Below the pieces are notes generated by a model. The model had not been told where the DNA came from, did not search any database, and saw only the letters and a program-made list of their open reading frames with translations. The position numbers and the translations under genes were made by a program. From Blasia pusilla (Eukaryota; Marchantiophyta; Marchantiopsida; Blasiales), in contig CM114274.1 in NCBI GenBank assembly GCA_050084515.1, forward strand, positions 30,442,001 through 30,506,000: a stretch of 64,000 nt of DNA. Direction: 5' to 3'. Positions 10,689 through 22,896 of the stretch are shown here, in pieces (the stretch's first letter is position 1; every line of letters starts with the position of its first letter).

Positions 10689-11059
10689 CAAGGTTGCATG
10701 TGGACAGAGTCCTTGTCCACGTACATGTCCATGTTCATGGACTGGGAGTATGTTGAATCTTAAATATATTTGAGTATGTTGAATCTTGATTGTTGTATGT
10801 AATGACTCGTCCATATGGGCCCCACCTTCCCCTTCTTTCTCATTCTCCCTACTTGCCTTAGTGTTCCACACTTTCCCGTTTCTTCCTCCCCCCCACCTCC
10901 ACTCCCACCCCCTTATTGCCTCATCCACCCTTGCCTTTTCTTCCACCATGAGCTATAAGTGTGGGCCCTACCTCTTAAAATTCACGTCCGGGGATATATC
11001 TTGACTTGTCTATCCATGTCCATCTTAGGAACGGACATGTCGAATTTTGTGCAACCATG
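10689..11059. mobile_element. MITE (hAT-like), copy 1, inside gypsy pol
   Basis: Starts CAAGGTTGCATGTGGACAG and its reversed end reads CATGGTTGCACAAAATTCGAC, giving a terminal inverted repeat CAWGGTTGCA. The interior (TGGGCCCCACC, TTCCACACTTTCC, CTTATTGCC, CCACCATGAGCTATAAG) matches copy 2 at 14516-14823 along its length. It lies between RNase H and integrase of the gypsy copy A, so it inserted after that element. No clear target duplication is visible for this copy. Short frames across it are not coding. Confidence 0.75.
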
Positions 11060-12180
11060 CTATGGAGAGCAAGAGGATTGGGATATCGATGGAGAGTCCT
11101 TAGATCAAGAGGCCAATGAGTGGAAAAAAGATAGTTAGGAAGGATGGAGTAGTCTTGGAGTACCTATGTACTGATAGCTCGCGAGATCGATGGATGTCAT
11201 AGATCAGAATTAGATCCTAAAGCAAGCTAGATAGTTCCAATGGGAGGGTACATTTCTTACGAGTTTGGAAGGATGGTGGAATATATGTAGTGTCTCATCC
11301 TACATAGAGAGTAGGATTGGTGCACCATGTCCACGAGTAGTTGGGACACTTTGGAGTAAAGCAGACTTACAACTTGTTGCACATATAATATTGGTGGCGA
11401 GGCATGCAGTCTGGCATTTAGCAGTTTGTGGCGCGATGCATGGTGTGTGATCGAGTCCGAGCATCATTCAATGCTCTGACTCCGTAGTTACATGGACTAC
11501 TAATCATAGACTTAAACTATAGAGAGAGACTTGATTTTTTAGGATCTTTACACATGTGATGGAACGCCAGCGTCGTTATGTGTTGTAGCACTTATCAATA
11601 TGGATAGAATTGTTTGCTTTGCCTAACAAAACAGTAAGGGAGTGGTATATGCATTCCTAGACTGAGTGCTAAGTCATTATGGCACACTAGTTGAAGTGTT
11701 GATGGACCAGGGTACAAAGTTTCAAGGGGATTTTCAGGCCTTGTTGACCAAGGGCTCATCGACCACCACACTAATTTGTGACACCATCCTAAGGCAATAA
11801 GAGGGAGACAAGTGGAGAGAGTTGTTCAGATGATGAAGAGAGGTTTATGTGAGTATTGCTTATAGACAGGTCGCCTATGAGATTGGGACTTACAGTTGCC
11901 ATGGTTTGTGACGGTGCACAAATTCAGTTGGCAATCATACTTAAGATATTTTTCACCTTATTTGTTGGTTTATGGCCAAGAATCTGATGTACCTACAACC
12001 ATTTGTGGCAATGCTATTGAGGTGTTGAACCTCAATGACCTTGATGTATGGATGCGAGCATGTTTTGAGAGAGTTGAGTTGGAGTACATCCATGCTTGGA
12101 GATATGCAAGACGACTTCCCTCTATGCATTTGAATGGTGTTGCATATGTTTTAAGAGGCATGTTAAAAATATTTTAAAAA
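11060..12180 (+). pseudogene. Ty3/gypsy integrase (copy A)
   Basis: Continues the pol of copy A after the MITE. The zinc-binding H2C2 region is recognisable at about 11330-11450: LGHFGVKQTYNLLH, YWWRGMQ and QFVARCMVCDRV. The catalytic core is fragmentary: WIELFALPNKT (about 11605-11635), VDGPGYKV for the usual DQGT motif, and HPKAIRGRQVERVVQMMKRG (about 11780-11850). The open frame 11896-12177 carries the end of the core and its tail, LPWFVTVHKF, YFSPYLLVYGQESDVPT and NDLDVWMRACFERVELE. Several stops make it dead. The PHD-like tail seen in copy B is not recognisable here; the frame decays after 12180. Confidence 0.82.
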
Positions 12181-14080
12181 AAGGGTGAGAGACGGATGAA
12201 GCTTATCTCCTTATTGCAAAATAATTTTTAGAATATTTTTCTATAAGAATGAACTGATTGATTACTTCTCAAGGAAGCTATAGCATTTTTTATATATATT
12301 TGGTTAAAATCTCATAGAGAATTTCAAGATAAATAGTAAGTGGTCCATTGACTTTTGGAAGCACATTTCATTAGAGATATTATGACTTCAAATATTGTGA
12401 ATAGCCATGATTAATTGATGCATTGTTCACCAAAAAATGTTGGTTGAATTTCATATAAAATTCCTCCTTTTTCCCAACTTAATTTCTTATACTTAATTTA
12501 ATTTTGTCTCAGCCAAGTATATTCTCACATTAGGAACTATTACACATCATGATCAAAAACTGAAATAGAGAGAGAAGCTTGTAAAACATTCAAAAAAAAT
12601 GTTCTTCTTTCATAAAAAAAAATTGGGAATGATAATAAATTGATGGCATGGATCAAAGGAAGATTGACTTCATTTCTCTAACTCTTGAAGTTCCCAAGGA
12701 ATATGAATGAGAAGTACTTCATCATAATTCATGTTGTTGGATCCCTTCTTTTCAATTTGAGACTATCATCTCACATCTACTTAGATTATATAAATTTCCA
12801 CAATAATATGAATCTTATGATAATAGTATTATGGAATATTATCTTGAATTTGGAAGGAATTCCTTCATGATTCTCTACGAGAAAATTTTTTAAAGAAAAT
12901 TCTTAAATTCATGGAATGGTAGAAAAGCGTATATTCCTTAATTATATTCTTACCTATTTTACAAGTCTCGAGAGCCTCACTATACATGGTGAGTCTTGCA
13001 ATCAAAAATTGCAATTACAACGCTCAAAATTTTTGTTTTCTTGTAGCCGTAAGATGCTCGTAAATAACTCTTTTTTTTTTTTGAAATTTATGCAAATGAT
13101 TGTGAGTTATGTAGTCATAAAAAGTGATTCGCAAATCACTCAAAAAATAGGGAGTCCAAGTAGCAGTTTTTGTACTCCCAAAGAAGTGGTTTTAGAACGA
13201 GAGAGTAGACTCATGTTTTCTACACTAGCACATTAGTTATTTTTTGCTCCTTTTTCAATAAATTTGGTCTTCTTTTCTTTCAATTTTTCATTGGGGGATT
13301 ATACTCCTTCCAATTAATTTCTTATAGTTTAGAAAAAAATTTGAGAAAAGAGAGTTGTTATACAATGAACTTCAATCATCTACATGTCCTTCACTATCAG
13401 AAAACTATAATTTCTATCCCAAAAAAAAAAAGTTGGAGGAAAAGCATAAATAAAGTAGTTTGGAAGAAAAAGGGAATTTTATGGCTCACATTTTGGATTT
13501 GAGTCTCATAAATGATTGCTTGCAAGTTCTGGGGCTAATAAATAACTTGCAAGTTCTGGGGCTAATAAATAACTCGCAAGTTCTGAGTCTCTTGTAGCGC
13601 TAATGCAATTCCTCATAGTTGCAAAAAACAGGTTCTTGAAATCGCTATTTCCAAGTTTGACTTGTAATCACATTTCCAAGATATTTATCTCGTAAATGTG
13701 ATTCTAAAGAAGTTTCCCAAGTTATCAAATCATTGAAATAAATAATAAATATTAAAACTATAAAGTAGCCTAGTCTGTATGTGCACTTACAACTTTGATG
13801 GAAAATGCACATAGAGAAAACTTAACATATGAGAATGTGCTACTATTGCCATCCTTGATTATTTGATTACTCAAGAAACTAGGGTTATTTAATCTATTTT
13901 ATTATATTCTGTTAATAGAAAATTTTGAGGATTGCATCCGCGAACCTCTACATTTCATTAGGATGATGTACATACTAATGCAAAATAAATAGGGTGAGAT
14001 CATTGTAATGACGCTATACTCAAAATTTAAATCACCTATGTCATATTATTGGGAGTCCTTCGATATCTAGGTCACAACTG
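12181..14080. other. AT-rich spacer
   Basis: No gene recognised. Frames at 12685-12870 and 12916-13236 have no motif. A small tandem repeat lies at 13520-13600. Confidence 0.45.
13520..13600. repeat. Three-copy ~27-bp tandem repeat
   Basis: TTGCAAGTTCTGGGGCTAAT-type units begin at about 13520, 13547 and 13575. The third is diverged (CTCGCAAGTTCTGAG). Confidence 0.85.
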
Positions 14081-15420
14081 TCAATCTAGGCTTCTTCTAA
14101 ATTGATCTACACTCAATGCTTTGATGAAGATGTCAAGAGGGTTATTATCTGTGGGATAATAGATTAACTTCAAGATCTCTCTCTCTCTCTTGATTAGGTC
14201 AAGAACAAAATGATATTGGATCCGTGTGTGCTTGGTAGGAGCATGAAACACTTGGTTATGTGTTATGGAAATGGAACTTTGATTGTCACACCACATGATA
14301 GTGTCACATTTTGGGATGCTTCATCGACAACTAAAACAAAGCAGGAAGAACCACATAAAGCCAGAGTTTGGTTTCCTCCATATAGGTGATTATATATCAA
14401 CTCTATAGAAGTATTTGCTCTATTGCTTGAATTTTGTGGAAATGCTTTTCGATGTTCTTTCCATCTTACAAGCTCTTGCAATTGTTGGTAAATCAACAAC
14501 CATTCCAAATTTCTACAAGGTTACATATGGAACAATTCCATATTTATGGACTTATATCCATCTTATGGAAGGACTTATCTATGTGGGCCCCATCTTATCT
14601 TTCTTTTTCTCATACCCCCCGCCACTTGCCTCCATGTTCCACACTTTCTTGTTTCTTCCTCCTTCTACCTTCGCTCTCTCCCCCCTTATTGCTCCTTGTC
14701 TTGCCTTCCACCATAAGCTATGGGTATGGGCCCCATCTCTTGTAATGCATGTTTGTGAACATATTCATACTTGTTCATCCATGTACGATCCAAGGATGGA
14801 CTTGTCCATTTTTTTCAACCATGGATTTCTGCATCTTATTAAATACATGAAAGCTGACAGGATCAAATCTCTAATGCGACAACTTATTGGTGCTAACATC
14901 TGTACATACGCTAATTAAGAAAGCATATAACCCATAGATACTTCAACATCAAACAACTTCATCCACTACTTTCTTATTAGTATACTTAATGATTGCTCTA
15001 GATTTTTTTAAGGGATTTTCTTAGTTGCAATTGTAGAATATTGGAAATTGAAAGCAAGTTTTGCTTCAAATCTAGTACATACAACACATCGTATACTTTC
15101 TTTTCATGTCCATTTTTTAAGACTAAAGAAATTATGCATTTCCCTTCTACTAGGCACTTTGCATTATTTCCAATAGTTATAACGATAGACTCCTCTAGAA
15201 ATTGTAATGAGCTATAACAATCAATATCCTTTTGATTGGTCATATGCATTTGCTTAAATTCTCCACTATTGAGCATCCATGCATATTACTCTTTACCTTG
15301 GTGAATTTTTTCTTGTGTGCAAAAATCTTCAATTGCTACCCAAGTATTTACCTCATGTTCTTCCAACTCTACAAAATTCTTTGACTTCTTGTAAAAGCTT
15401 ACTTAAGAAGCATAAATGAT
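14081..15420 (-). pseudogene. Ty1/copia pol remnant, protease and RNase H ends
   Basis: Minus-strand remnant. At 14998-15276 the protease-to-GAG-pre-integrase segment reads MLNSGEFKQMHM (normally LDSGAS.HM), then VLKNGHEKKVYDVLYVLDLK and QNLLSISN. At 14081-14296 is the RNase H C-terminus, MWCDNQSSISITHNQVFHAPTKHTRIQYHF followed by NPLDIFIKAL, the classic end of copia pol. Integrase and RT are missing and a MITE (14516-14823) sits between the two pieces. A few gag-end codons may lie at 15277-15400. The element is dead by deletion. Confidence 0.8.
14516..14823. mobile_element. MITE (hAT-like), copy 2, with 8-bp target duplication
   Basis: Begins CAAGGTTACATATGG and its reversed end reads CATGGTTGAAAAAAATGGAC, with interior matching copy 1 at 10689-11059 (TGGGCCCCATC, TTCCACACTTTC, CCCTTATTGC, CCACCATAAGCTATGGG). 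Flanks are AATTTCTA at 14508-14515 and GATTTCTG at 14824-14831: an 8-bp duplication differing only by two transitions. Eight base pairs is the hAT target-site length. It has no coding capacity. Confidence 0.8.
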
Positions 15421-15659
15421 GGACTACGACTCTCACTTATACACATCATAATGACATCCTAATGGAGAACAAGAAAATGGGAGTGAGAGAAGAACTGGGG
15501 ATAACTAAAAGCAACTCTAATCCTAACCATAGTCTCTATTTACACTAAGTGTAATTAACTAGCCCTAGATAAGATAATTGTGATTAACCTACTTCATAAA
15601 AATACCATATATAGCAAATTGTATGTTTAATAAGCTTGTAAAACTCCAACTTCCATATT
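15421..15659. other. Spacer between copia remnants
   Basis: Nothing recognised. The 3' LTR of the copia remnant at 15660-16630 would be expected here on the minus strand but I cannot delimit it. Confidence 0.4.
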
Positions 15660-16630
15660 CCCCCTCAAGCTCATCTCCATATCTCTAATATCTAAACTAT
15701 TTTTGAACATCTTAAACTTATCTCTAAACAATGCCTTTATAAAGATATCATCAATTTATTGGTTTGTACATATGTACATAAGATCAAACTCTCTTGTAAG
15801 AATTATCTATTTGATGAATCATAGTACACCTCTACATGCTTTATTCGAGCATAAAATACATGATAATATTAGCAAGTTTAATATTGCTAATATTATCTAC
15901 ATGAATTATAATAGGTCCTAAGTTAGGAACACCAATCTCAACAAGGAATGGATGAAGCCATACAACGTGACATGCTACATTAGTTTCCCCTATATAGTGA
16001 GTCTCTGTTGAAAATAAATCGACTAAAGGTTTCCATTTTGAAGCCTAAATTACAAGTGCACTCCCAAAGGGGAGAAATATCAGATTTAGAATGTCTATCA
16101 TACACACTTTCTTCCTAATCAACTTTTGTGAATCCTTACGCTTATAAGCTCAAACAAGGTTTAAATTGAAGCCCAAAGAATTTCAAAAACCGCATAATTC
16201 TTCTCTTATCATTAAGATGAATTCTCCAAGATGTTTACATAAATTAGCATACTAAGCTAAGCTTAAGTCTAGATTGGTTTTTATCAGATAAATCAAACAT
16301 TTGACCATGCATAAGTACACATTAAACGCTACAAGCAATTCTCCTTTATCCAATCTTACTTTCACATCAAGGTGTAATATTATAGAGATTGGCTTATAAG
16401 CTATCATATCATATTTTGACATCATATGAAAATCATGTTGTTGTTGTAATAACCACATGCTCTCACCAACCTTGATAAGCCCAATACCAAAGAAGTACTT
16501 GAGTTCTCCTAGGTCCTTCATATTAAATTCTACATCTATCTTTAGCTTGACTTGTTCCACCATATATACCCGATTTATTCCCATGATCAAGAGACCATCA
16601 ACATATAGCATAATATGAAGCATAAATGAG
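15660..16630 (-). pseudogene. Ty1/copia reverse transcriptase and RNase H end
   Basis: Minus strand. The frame 16252-16623 gives the RT palm: LHIMLYVDGLLIMG (normally YVDDLLI.G, so the second catalytic Asp is Gly), then FNMKDLGELKYFFGIGL and LLQQQHDFHMM. The end of RNase H follows at about 15670-15900 with IDDIFIKALFRDKFKMFKN-type sequence and a LRGNMEVGVL terminus. The middle is decayed. RT lies upstream of the protease remnant of the neighbouring copia piece in the same orientation, so these are two separate insertions. Confidence 0.75.
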
Positions 16631-18330
16631 TAAAATCAATATTGAAGAACCTGAGTAGCCGTGGTGGTACTTTGAATTAGAGTCATGAAAGAATCGGTTA
16701 CATTTATTACAATAACATATAGAGCATCAATATTTATGATTTTCCATGCTAGCAATAGAAGAGGATAGAAATCAGTAGATGGGGAAGAGCATGCAAAACT
16801 CATAATAGTTTGTGGATTCTAATATATGTACCCATTTGGCTATCTCCCAGATCTAAAATGATCCGATGATAGTTCTCATCTTGAACTTCCACAGTGTATA
16901 GTTAAATCTATCAAACTTCCCTTCACCCAATAGAGGAGGGCAAGCATGAACTAACAAACAAGAAGTCATCTCTCAAGAATTTGTTCACACACAATAGATC
17001 ACCAAATAAAAAATCATAGAAAATATATTGCTTTGACATCCAATGAGGAAATAAAATGTGAGAAAATTAATTACATACATAAAATATCTTGAAATTATAA
17101 AGTTGTCTAATCCGTCCAAGTGTAATCTTGTCTTGAATTTTTCTGCTCAAAGTTATTATTTTTCTTATCGGCCTCCTAAGAATCTTAAGTGGTTCTTCAT
17201 TCCAAAGAAACAAAAAATTTTCCATCTTCACCTTAATTTCTTTGATAATGCTTTTTGAAGTGGATCACAAGTCTAGTAGGAATTTACTTTTTGAAGGAGA
17301 AGAAATTTTCATTAAAATTTGGAATTTCTCAAAATGGAGTTAAAATTCTAGTCTCTCGATCACTTTTCAGTTTTATATATATATAGTTGTTTTTCATCAA
17401 TGTTATGAAACATATGTCTTTTTCAAAAAGTGGTGTTTTGGGATAAAAATTGAAAACTTGCTATTATTTGGATATTTATGCCTAAATTCACATTTTTCCA
17501 AAATCTTAATTTTTTGTGTCTAACTCTTTCTTTGGGAAACATTTTTTCCTTTGCCAAATTATCTGGTTGCTTGGATCCTATATTGGTACCAAATTTCATA
17601 TAAAAATGTATGCTTATGAATCCTTATGCAATCAACTAAGTCATTGTCACTCCCAATGTTAACAAGACTCACTTGAATCATAACTTGATTAACTAGGAAA
17701 AACTTTGTTTCAAATTTTAGCTTGATAATACTCTTAATTGATGTATCTGTTGAACTCATAGTTGTCCTAAGAAAATTTTTTGGTAGTAACTTGAAAGAAC
17801 ACGATAATTTGTGATTTCCTTATGTCATCTTTCTTTTGGATTAGAGGAATAATTTATCATGAATAGTAGATCAAATAATGCTTGTTCGTATGAAAGCCTA
17901 TTTGCCTTGAAAAGCGACAAAGTGATGGATTTTTGCACCATGCTCTAGCTCTTAGACTCACTCTAGATCCAAATAGTGATTGGTCAATGGATTGCATGTC
18001 TTTGTTTCCTCTCAAAAATTTAGGAGATGTGATCGGTCATACACCTGTCTCCCAGTCTATCACAAACTTAGCTAGACTACTTATCTCTTGCTTGAGTTTT
18101 TTGGCATCGTCAAGAAGTTCAACATATGTGAGTGATTTGTAACTAACTAATCCTCTTCACCAAAAGAAACACCTACCTCTTAGAAAACATGCATAGGAAC
18201 ATATATTATTTTCCATTAGTGATACACATGAAGAAGTAGTATTTAAACTATTCAAAATACATCATATGATGCACAAAGAATATAAAATCTAGTGTAATCC
18301 CATAATAATAGAAGTAATAATAATAGTTCT
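16631..18330. other. AT-rich spacer, nothing recognised
   Basis: No supported gene. A minus-strand frame at 17559-17759 might be copia gag debris but has no diagnostic motif. Confidence 0.4.
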
Positions 18331-18812
18331 TGTCAAGTCTTTTAGGATAAATTGACGAGCTTATGATAGACCGTCTTCGAGGATATTGGTGGACAACCTC
18401 ATGAGATCAAGGATGACCTATTGATGCCTTAGGTAAGTTGAGAGAGCAAGGTTCTCCTCTGCTTTGACTTATTTGGAGCTATATGGAGAAACTTACTATT
18501 GCAAGTATATTACAGTTATGAGTAGAGCTGACTTCCTAATTTGGGAAATGGCCCTTGACCTCGTACAACAAGTCAAGAGCCAAGGAGGTGACCAACGAGC
18601 ATAAGTTACCATTGAAAGAGGTTGCGAGAGGGTAGGGGATATACCCAAGGAGTGACAACTTTGGCGCTCATTCTCTCTTTTTTCAACCTCTTCGCATGAG
18701 GGGCCAGAGCTATGGTCCTCTTTGCCTTTAGAATAACCCAAGCCTCTTATTAGGAGGGTAGGTTTGGTTGGACATGAGAGAGATGGATTTGTGTGCATAT
18801 TATGAGAGATCT
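18331..18812 (+). mobile_element. F1 LTR, 5' LTR of gypsy copy B, 3' end deleted
   Basis: Starts TGTCAAGTCTTTTAGGATAA at 18331 and aligns along its length with the minus-strand LTR 5034-3513: GGAGCTATATGGAGAAACTT at about 18475, GGCCCTTGACC at 18550, CAAGAGCCAAGGAGGTGACC at 18574, CAACCTCTTCGCATGAGGGG at about 18687. It stops matching after GAGATCTTGATTCAC, about 100 bp before the expected CA end, so its end is deleted. It lacks the (GA)n tract seen in other copies. Confidence 0.75.
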
Positions 18813-21800
18813 TGATTCACAAAGAGAGAATTAAGAGCTCTACAATGCAAGAGCTTATTGGTACCTCAGTGTTGTTGAAGGTTGGGGGTAGTGATCCCTA
18901 TTGGTTAGCTCATAGGAGTGCTCATAGGAGCAAGAGTCATTCATTTGAGTGTTTTGTTAGGCAGATTTTTGTACTTAAGAGTGACAAGCAGAAACCCTGC
19001 CCAATTTTTTTGTAGAAATTGAGTATGGGAGAAGGGTTCTCCATATTGGTGCTCTAGGGAGCACGCTTTAGCTTTTTGGATTTATGTTGCATAGGTTTCT
19101 GTTTTTTTGTGGAAGAAATCAACTTGGAAGTGCTTCCAAATTTTTTGTAGGCATGGAGGTCATCGGATGCATGAGAATTGCGGTTAGTTTCAGATTGACT
19201 GTTGGATGAATGAGCTAATTTGAGGAAATTGTAGATCAAGAAGTCATGCATAGTGTCTAAGAAATAGTGTGCAATTTTGACATTAGACCTCAAAGTTGTG
19301 GTCATTCTCGTGGGTCTACCATAGCCAACGCGTGAAGGTAAAAGTTTTGAAATCTTGTAACTTTCTTTGGTAGGGTTAGAAAAGTAAAAATCCTTTTATT
19401 TTAATGCATAGGAAAAAGGAAACACTGGGTTGACAAGGAAATCAAGTGAAAAATTTATTTAGTGGGTGTTGAGCTAAGCTTTCTGGGAGGTAGTGGAGAT
19501 TCAACGCCGTATTTTTATTCTGAGTGATTAAGGGATTACTTGCAAGATTGCGAATAATCATGTGAGAGGGGCACAAGGGTTCTCACATCATCCTTTCAAG
19601 ACTTTGAGAGGTGAGGTGGTGCATTTACACAAAGTGGAGCGAGGTTCGAAGGGTCTCCACATGAGGGACGCCTCGATCTCTTTCTATACTCGTTTCTATA
19701 TCCTCCTCGGATAAGTGAGAGGGCATAGATGGGGAGTTTTTTAGTGTATCACCATACACATTTAGTGGTCCTACTATTTGGGCATACGAGATGCACAACC
19801 GGAGAAGATGATTACGTAGGTTTTCCAGAGTTTTGAGTACCATAAAGTTACATGATTTTATTGCGGAGTTTAGGAGTTGGTATGACTCACAGTGGTCTAG
19901 AAACTTGAGAAAGTTCAACCCTTTCACATCATGGAACGGGATATTCTAGCTCCTAGAGGTGACTCTCATGGACGATAACAATGAGTTCTCCCATCTGTTC
20001 ACGGCCGTGATTGAGACCTAGAGACTCTACTATGACCTACATTATGTGTCATGGACTAAGCCATTTCCATATGAGGAGGAAGAGCTAGGGAAGTCTACTT
20101 CTTGTGCCACCAATGAGAGTCAATAAGGGGTTAGCTGGACTAGGTAAATTGCATTATCTAGGCAGGTTTGTCCTAGGCTCAACCTTGTGGTTGAGTTCTT
20201 TGTGGAATGGTGGAGGAACTGCGAAGGGGTAGGGATTGAGAAGTTGCAAAGTATCCACGACTTCCATAGGCGAATAGGAGAGATTTTTCCTGAGGCATGG
20301 GCTTGCTTGTATTGGTTGATAAGTATCACTCAGGGATGACAAAGACCTAGGTTCTTCAGGCATACTATGGGATGATGGAACGAGACCTACGGAAATGGAT
20401 GAGGGATGCGGTATTGTTGATGCGCACCTCACCTATATTGAGAGATGTCTTTGAGATGGGGGAGTGCATGGAGTGCAATATATACCAATATGACCATTGT
20501 CAGCACTATGGTCATACACATGCTAGGTGCTTTAGCTTACTTCTTGAGTTATGTATGGTTCGAGGGTCAAAGAGGGCTCCATAGCGAGTTGCCAGTCTAG
20601 GTGTGCCTAGAGGTTGTGCCCTAGGTGGTTTCATAGGAGGACATGGAGTTGGATTTTCCAATGGGGGTGGTGCATATGCCCATGGAGGAAGTAGAGGTCC
20701 GCCAGCTAGATGAGTTGAGACAGACTTAGGATGTGAAGTTGGGATGATTGCTGAAATAGAGCAGTTGCAAGAGTAGTTTGTCGCAATGGCATTGAGGTTA
20801 TCTGATGCGGGATCAATGATATCAACATCATATGGAGCAATCAAATATATGGAGGATCCTAGTTGGATGTGTTAGGCTTCATAGATGGAGGCACTTGCTA
20901 TTGTCACGCGTGGAGTTGCCGTAGAGTTGGATCCATAGAGGAGGGAAGCCAAGGAATATACTAGGCTTCCTTAGTTATTTACTTTGTCCGAGGCAATAAG
21001 CACTCCATTGATGGGTATTGATCAGAATTCTTCCCGGAGAGTTGATGTTGTTAATGTGTAAGCATGACGGCCGATGCGAGAAGCAAGTGCGACGACTCCT
21101 ATTGTTGATGCTCAAGTGGAATGTTAAGTGCGTTGTTGGGGTGATGTCTACTATGTACTACGCCCCATGGTTTTCATCTTCTCATATTATCATGTTAGGA
21201 GGTGCATCTGCCGAGATTTTCCAGATGGCCCCTACCCTATGTAAGCATGCAGATGATGTAACAGCCTCACATTCAAAGGTGGTTGCATAGGAGTGCCCTT
21301 AGAGCCTATGCTCGAGTTGTCCACTTCAAATTTGTGGTAGGTTGTGGTTGCTAAGATGGCGGAGATGCTCCCTAGACCCCCAAAAGAGTATGCCATGGTT
21401 TCTCCAAGTGTTATTTTGTTGCATAACCGGGGAGAGGCCTTCCATTTGGTGCGTCCTAAAGGTAGGGTGTTTTTCCACAATAGATCTTGTTGGGGAAAGC
21501 GGCATTTACAGAGTTGGGCCTGATGAGGGCCGATGTTGAGCGTTGCCCATTGAGGATATAGACATCCTTAGATGGAGTGAGTACCACGTAGTTTATCACT
21601 CGACATAAGGTCATTGTAAGGATTCTTCCAAAAAATTTGTTATATGACTCCGTAGTACAAGCCAAGACGATAGTGATCGATGTTGAGTCCTATGAAAACT
21701 TGGTTGGAGGAGGAGTATTATATCGGATGTGGTTACGGCGATGGAGGTGGTTATCGACCAATAATCTGGAGTATTTATTTGGAAGACTATGTCTACTTGC

Positions 21801-22530
21801 AACATATGGTACCTACAACGTTGGATGAGATTGTAGGTCGCATCATCTTAAGAGTGTAGGATGTATTGCCATCAGGTGTTCTCTTATTGGAGGGACGCGA
21901 TAATATGGTTTGGAAAGACCATGTGTGTAACTGTGCACCATGTCACCTTTCTAACATTGATGGTACAATTTATTTGAGCTTGGCAATAGTTCGTGCAGGC
22001 TTGCGTTGTATGTTGTATGGATCTACCCGTGGTGCAACCACTATGCTAGTCTGTGATGAGTGTTCGAGAGGATGGCACATGACATATCTCACGCCACCTC
22101 TCACTAGGGTTTCTTTATGTCGAGGCAATCACTTCTTTGTTGCACCTAACCTTCACATTCCTAACCATGAAATCTCTATAAACCACTATACGTTTGTGGA
22201 AATACTACAAAAATTGAACAACTATTATTAAAACCTAATCAAGGAGGCTCGTTTACATCCATAGATTGATAAGTAAGGATATAGAACGTGCAATCTCAAG
22301 TCCTTCCATAGATGACAATCGGAAAGATGTGCCCCAAATATACATAAGGTAGATGTTAGGTTGTCATAGATCCAAACTTGTCTTTGTGACATGGATGATA
22401 AGAAATCGATGGGGCCACATGAGCACTTGGCCTTTTTTCTCATAGCGTCATAGAGACATGTGTTATGGTACGTAGGTAGCGATAAATTGCTATCTAGAGT
22501 TATATAGACCTAACCACTAGTTAGGGGGAT
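18813..22530 (+). pseudogene. Gypsy copy B: gag, protease-region segment, integrase tail and PHD-like finger
   Basis: Plus-strand retroelement interior in broken frames. Gag lies at about 19600-20900 and includes a frame at 20372-20584 with a degenerate zinc knuckle C..C at residues ~28-50 (YDHCQHYGHTHARCF, cf. CCHC). The protease/linker block shared with copies A and C is at about 21500-21800. RT, RNase H and most of integrase are absent: the sequence jumps to the integrase C-terminal tail, EDYVYLQHMVPTTLDE then VLPSGVLLLEGRD and VWKDHVCNCAPCHLSNIDG (about 21780-21960). A PHD-like finger follows at 22007-22140. Copies A and C supply parts missing here, showing one family. Stops and frameshifts throughout. 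Confidence 0.7.
22007..22140 (+). other. Degenerate PHD-like zinc finger at the integrase tail
   Basis: Translation reads LRCMLYGSTRGATTMLVC, then DECSRGWHMTYLTPPLTRV. PHD fingers have C4HC3 ligands with a typical core of LLCD.C.RGWH..CL.PPL. Here the first Cys, the CDEC pair and the His of GWH are kept; the second Cys (Y), the Cys after His (Y in HMTYL) and the last pair are changed, two of them by G-to-A-type changes. Position after an integrase tail suggests a chromatin-reading module used for target choice, in place of a chromodomain. This role is inference; the copy is dead. Confidence 0.6.
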
Positions 22531-22649
22531 GATTGGAGATATTTTGGCACTCGATCATCTCGATGTTTAGATGTCATAGTTAATATGGTATCTTGTGTGT
22601 TTGTGTGTGTATTCGGTGACAATGATGTATGTTGTGTATATATATAACA
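22531..22649 (+). mobile_element. F1 LTR 3' end fragment
   Basis: TTGGAGATATTTTGG...GATGTTTAGATGTCATAG...GATGTATGTTGTGTATATATATAACA matches the 3' ends of the LTRs at 3513 and 22896. The final GTGTATATATATAACA differs from GTGTATGCGCACAACA only by transitions. It ends CA at 22649 and is probably the truncated 3' LTR of copy B. Confidence 0.7.
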
Positions 22650-22651
22650 AT

Positions 22652-22896
22652 TGTCACATCTTTTAGGATAGATCGACAAGCTAACCCAAGCCTCTCATTA
22701 GAAGAGTGGATTTAGAGAGAGAGAGAGAGATGGATTTGTTCGCACATTGGTTCGAGATCTTGCTTTAATTGGAGATATTCTCATACTAGATCTTGTCGAT
22801 GTTTAGATGCCATGAGTTAGTATGATATCTTTTGTGGTAGGGTGTGTATTCGATGATAACGATGTATGTTGTATAGCGACGTGTATGCGCACAACA
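22652..22896 (+). mobile_element. F1 LTR, internally deleted
   Basis: Begins TGTCACATCTTTTAGGATAG at 22652 and ends GTGTATGCGCACAACA at 22896, with about 300 bp missing after CGACAAGCT. Both terminal parts align with the other F1 LTRs. Only the two bases AT separate it from the CA end of the LTR fragment upstream. Confidence 0.75.
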
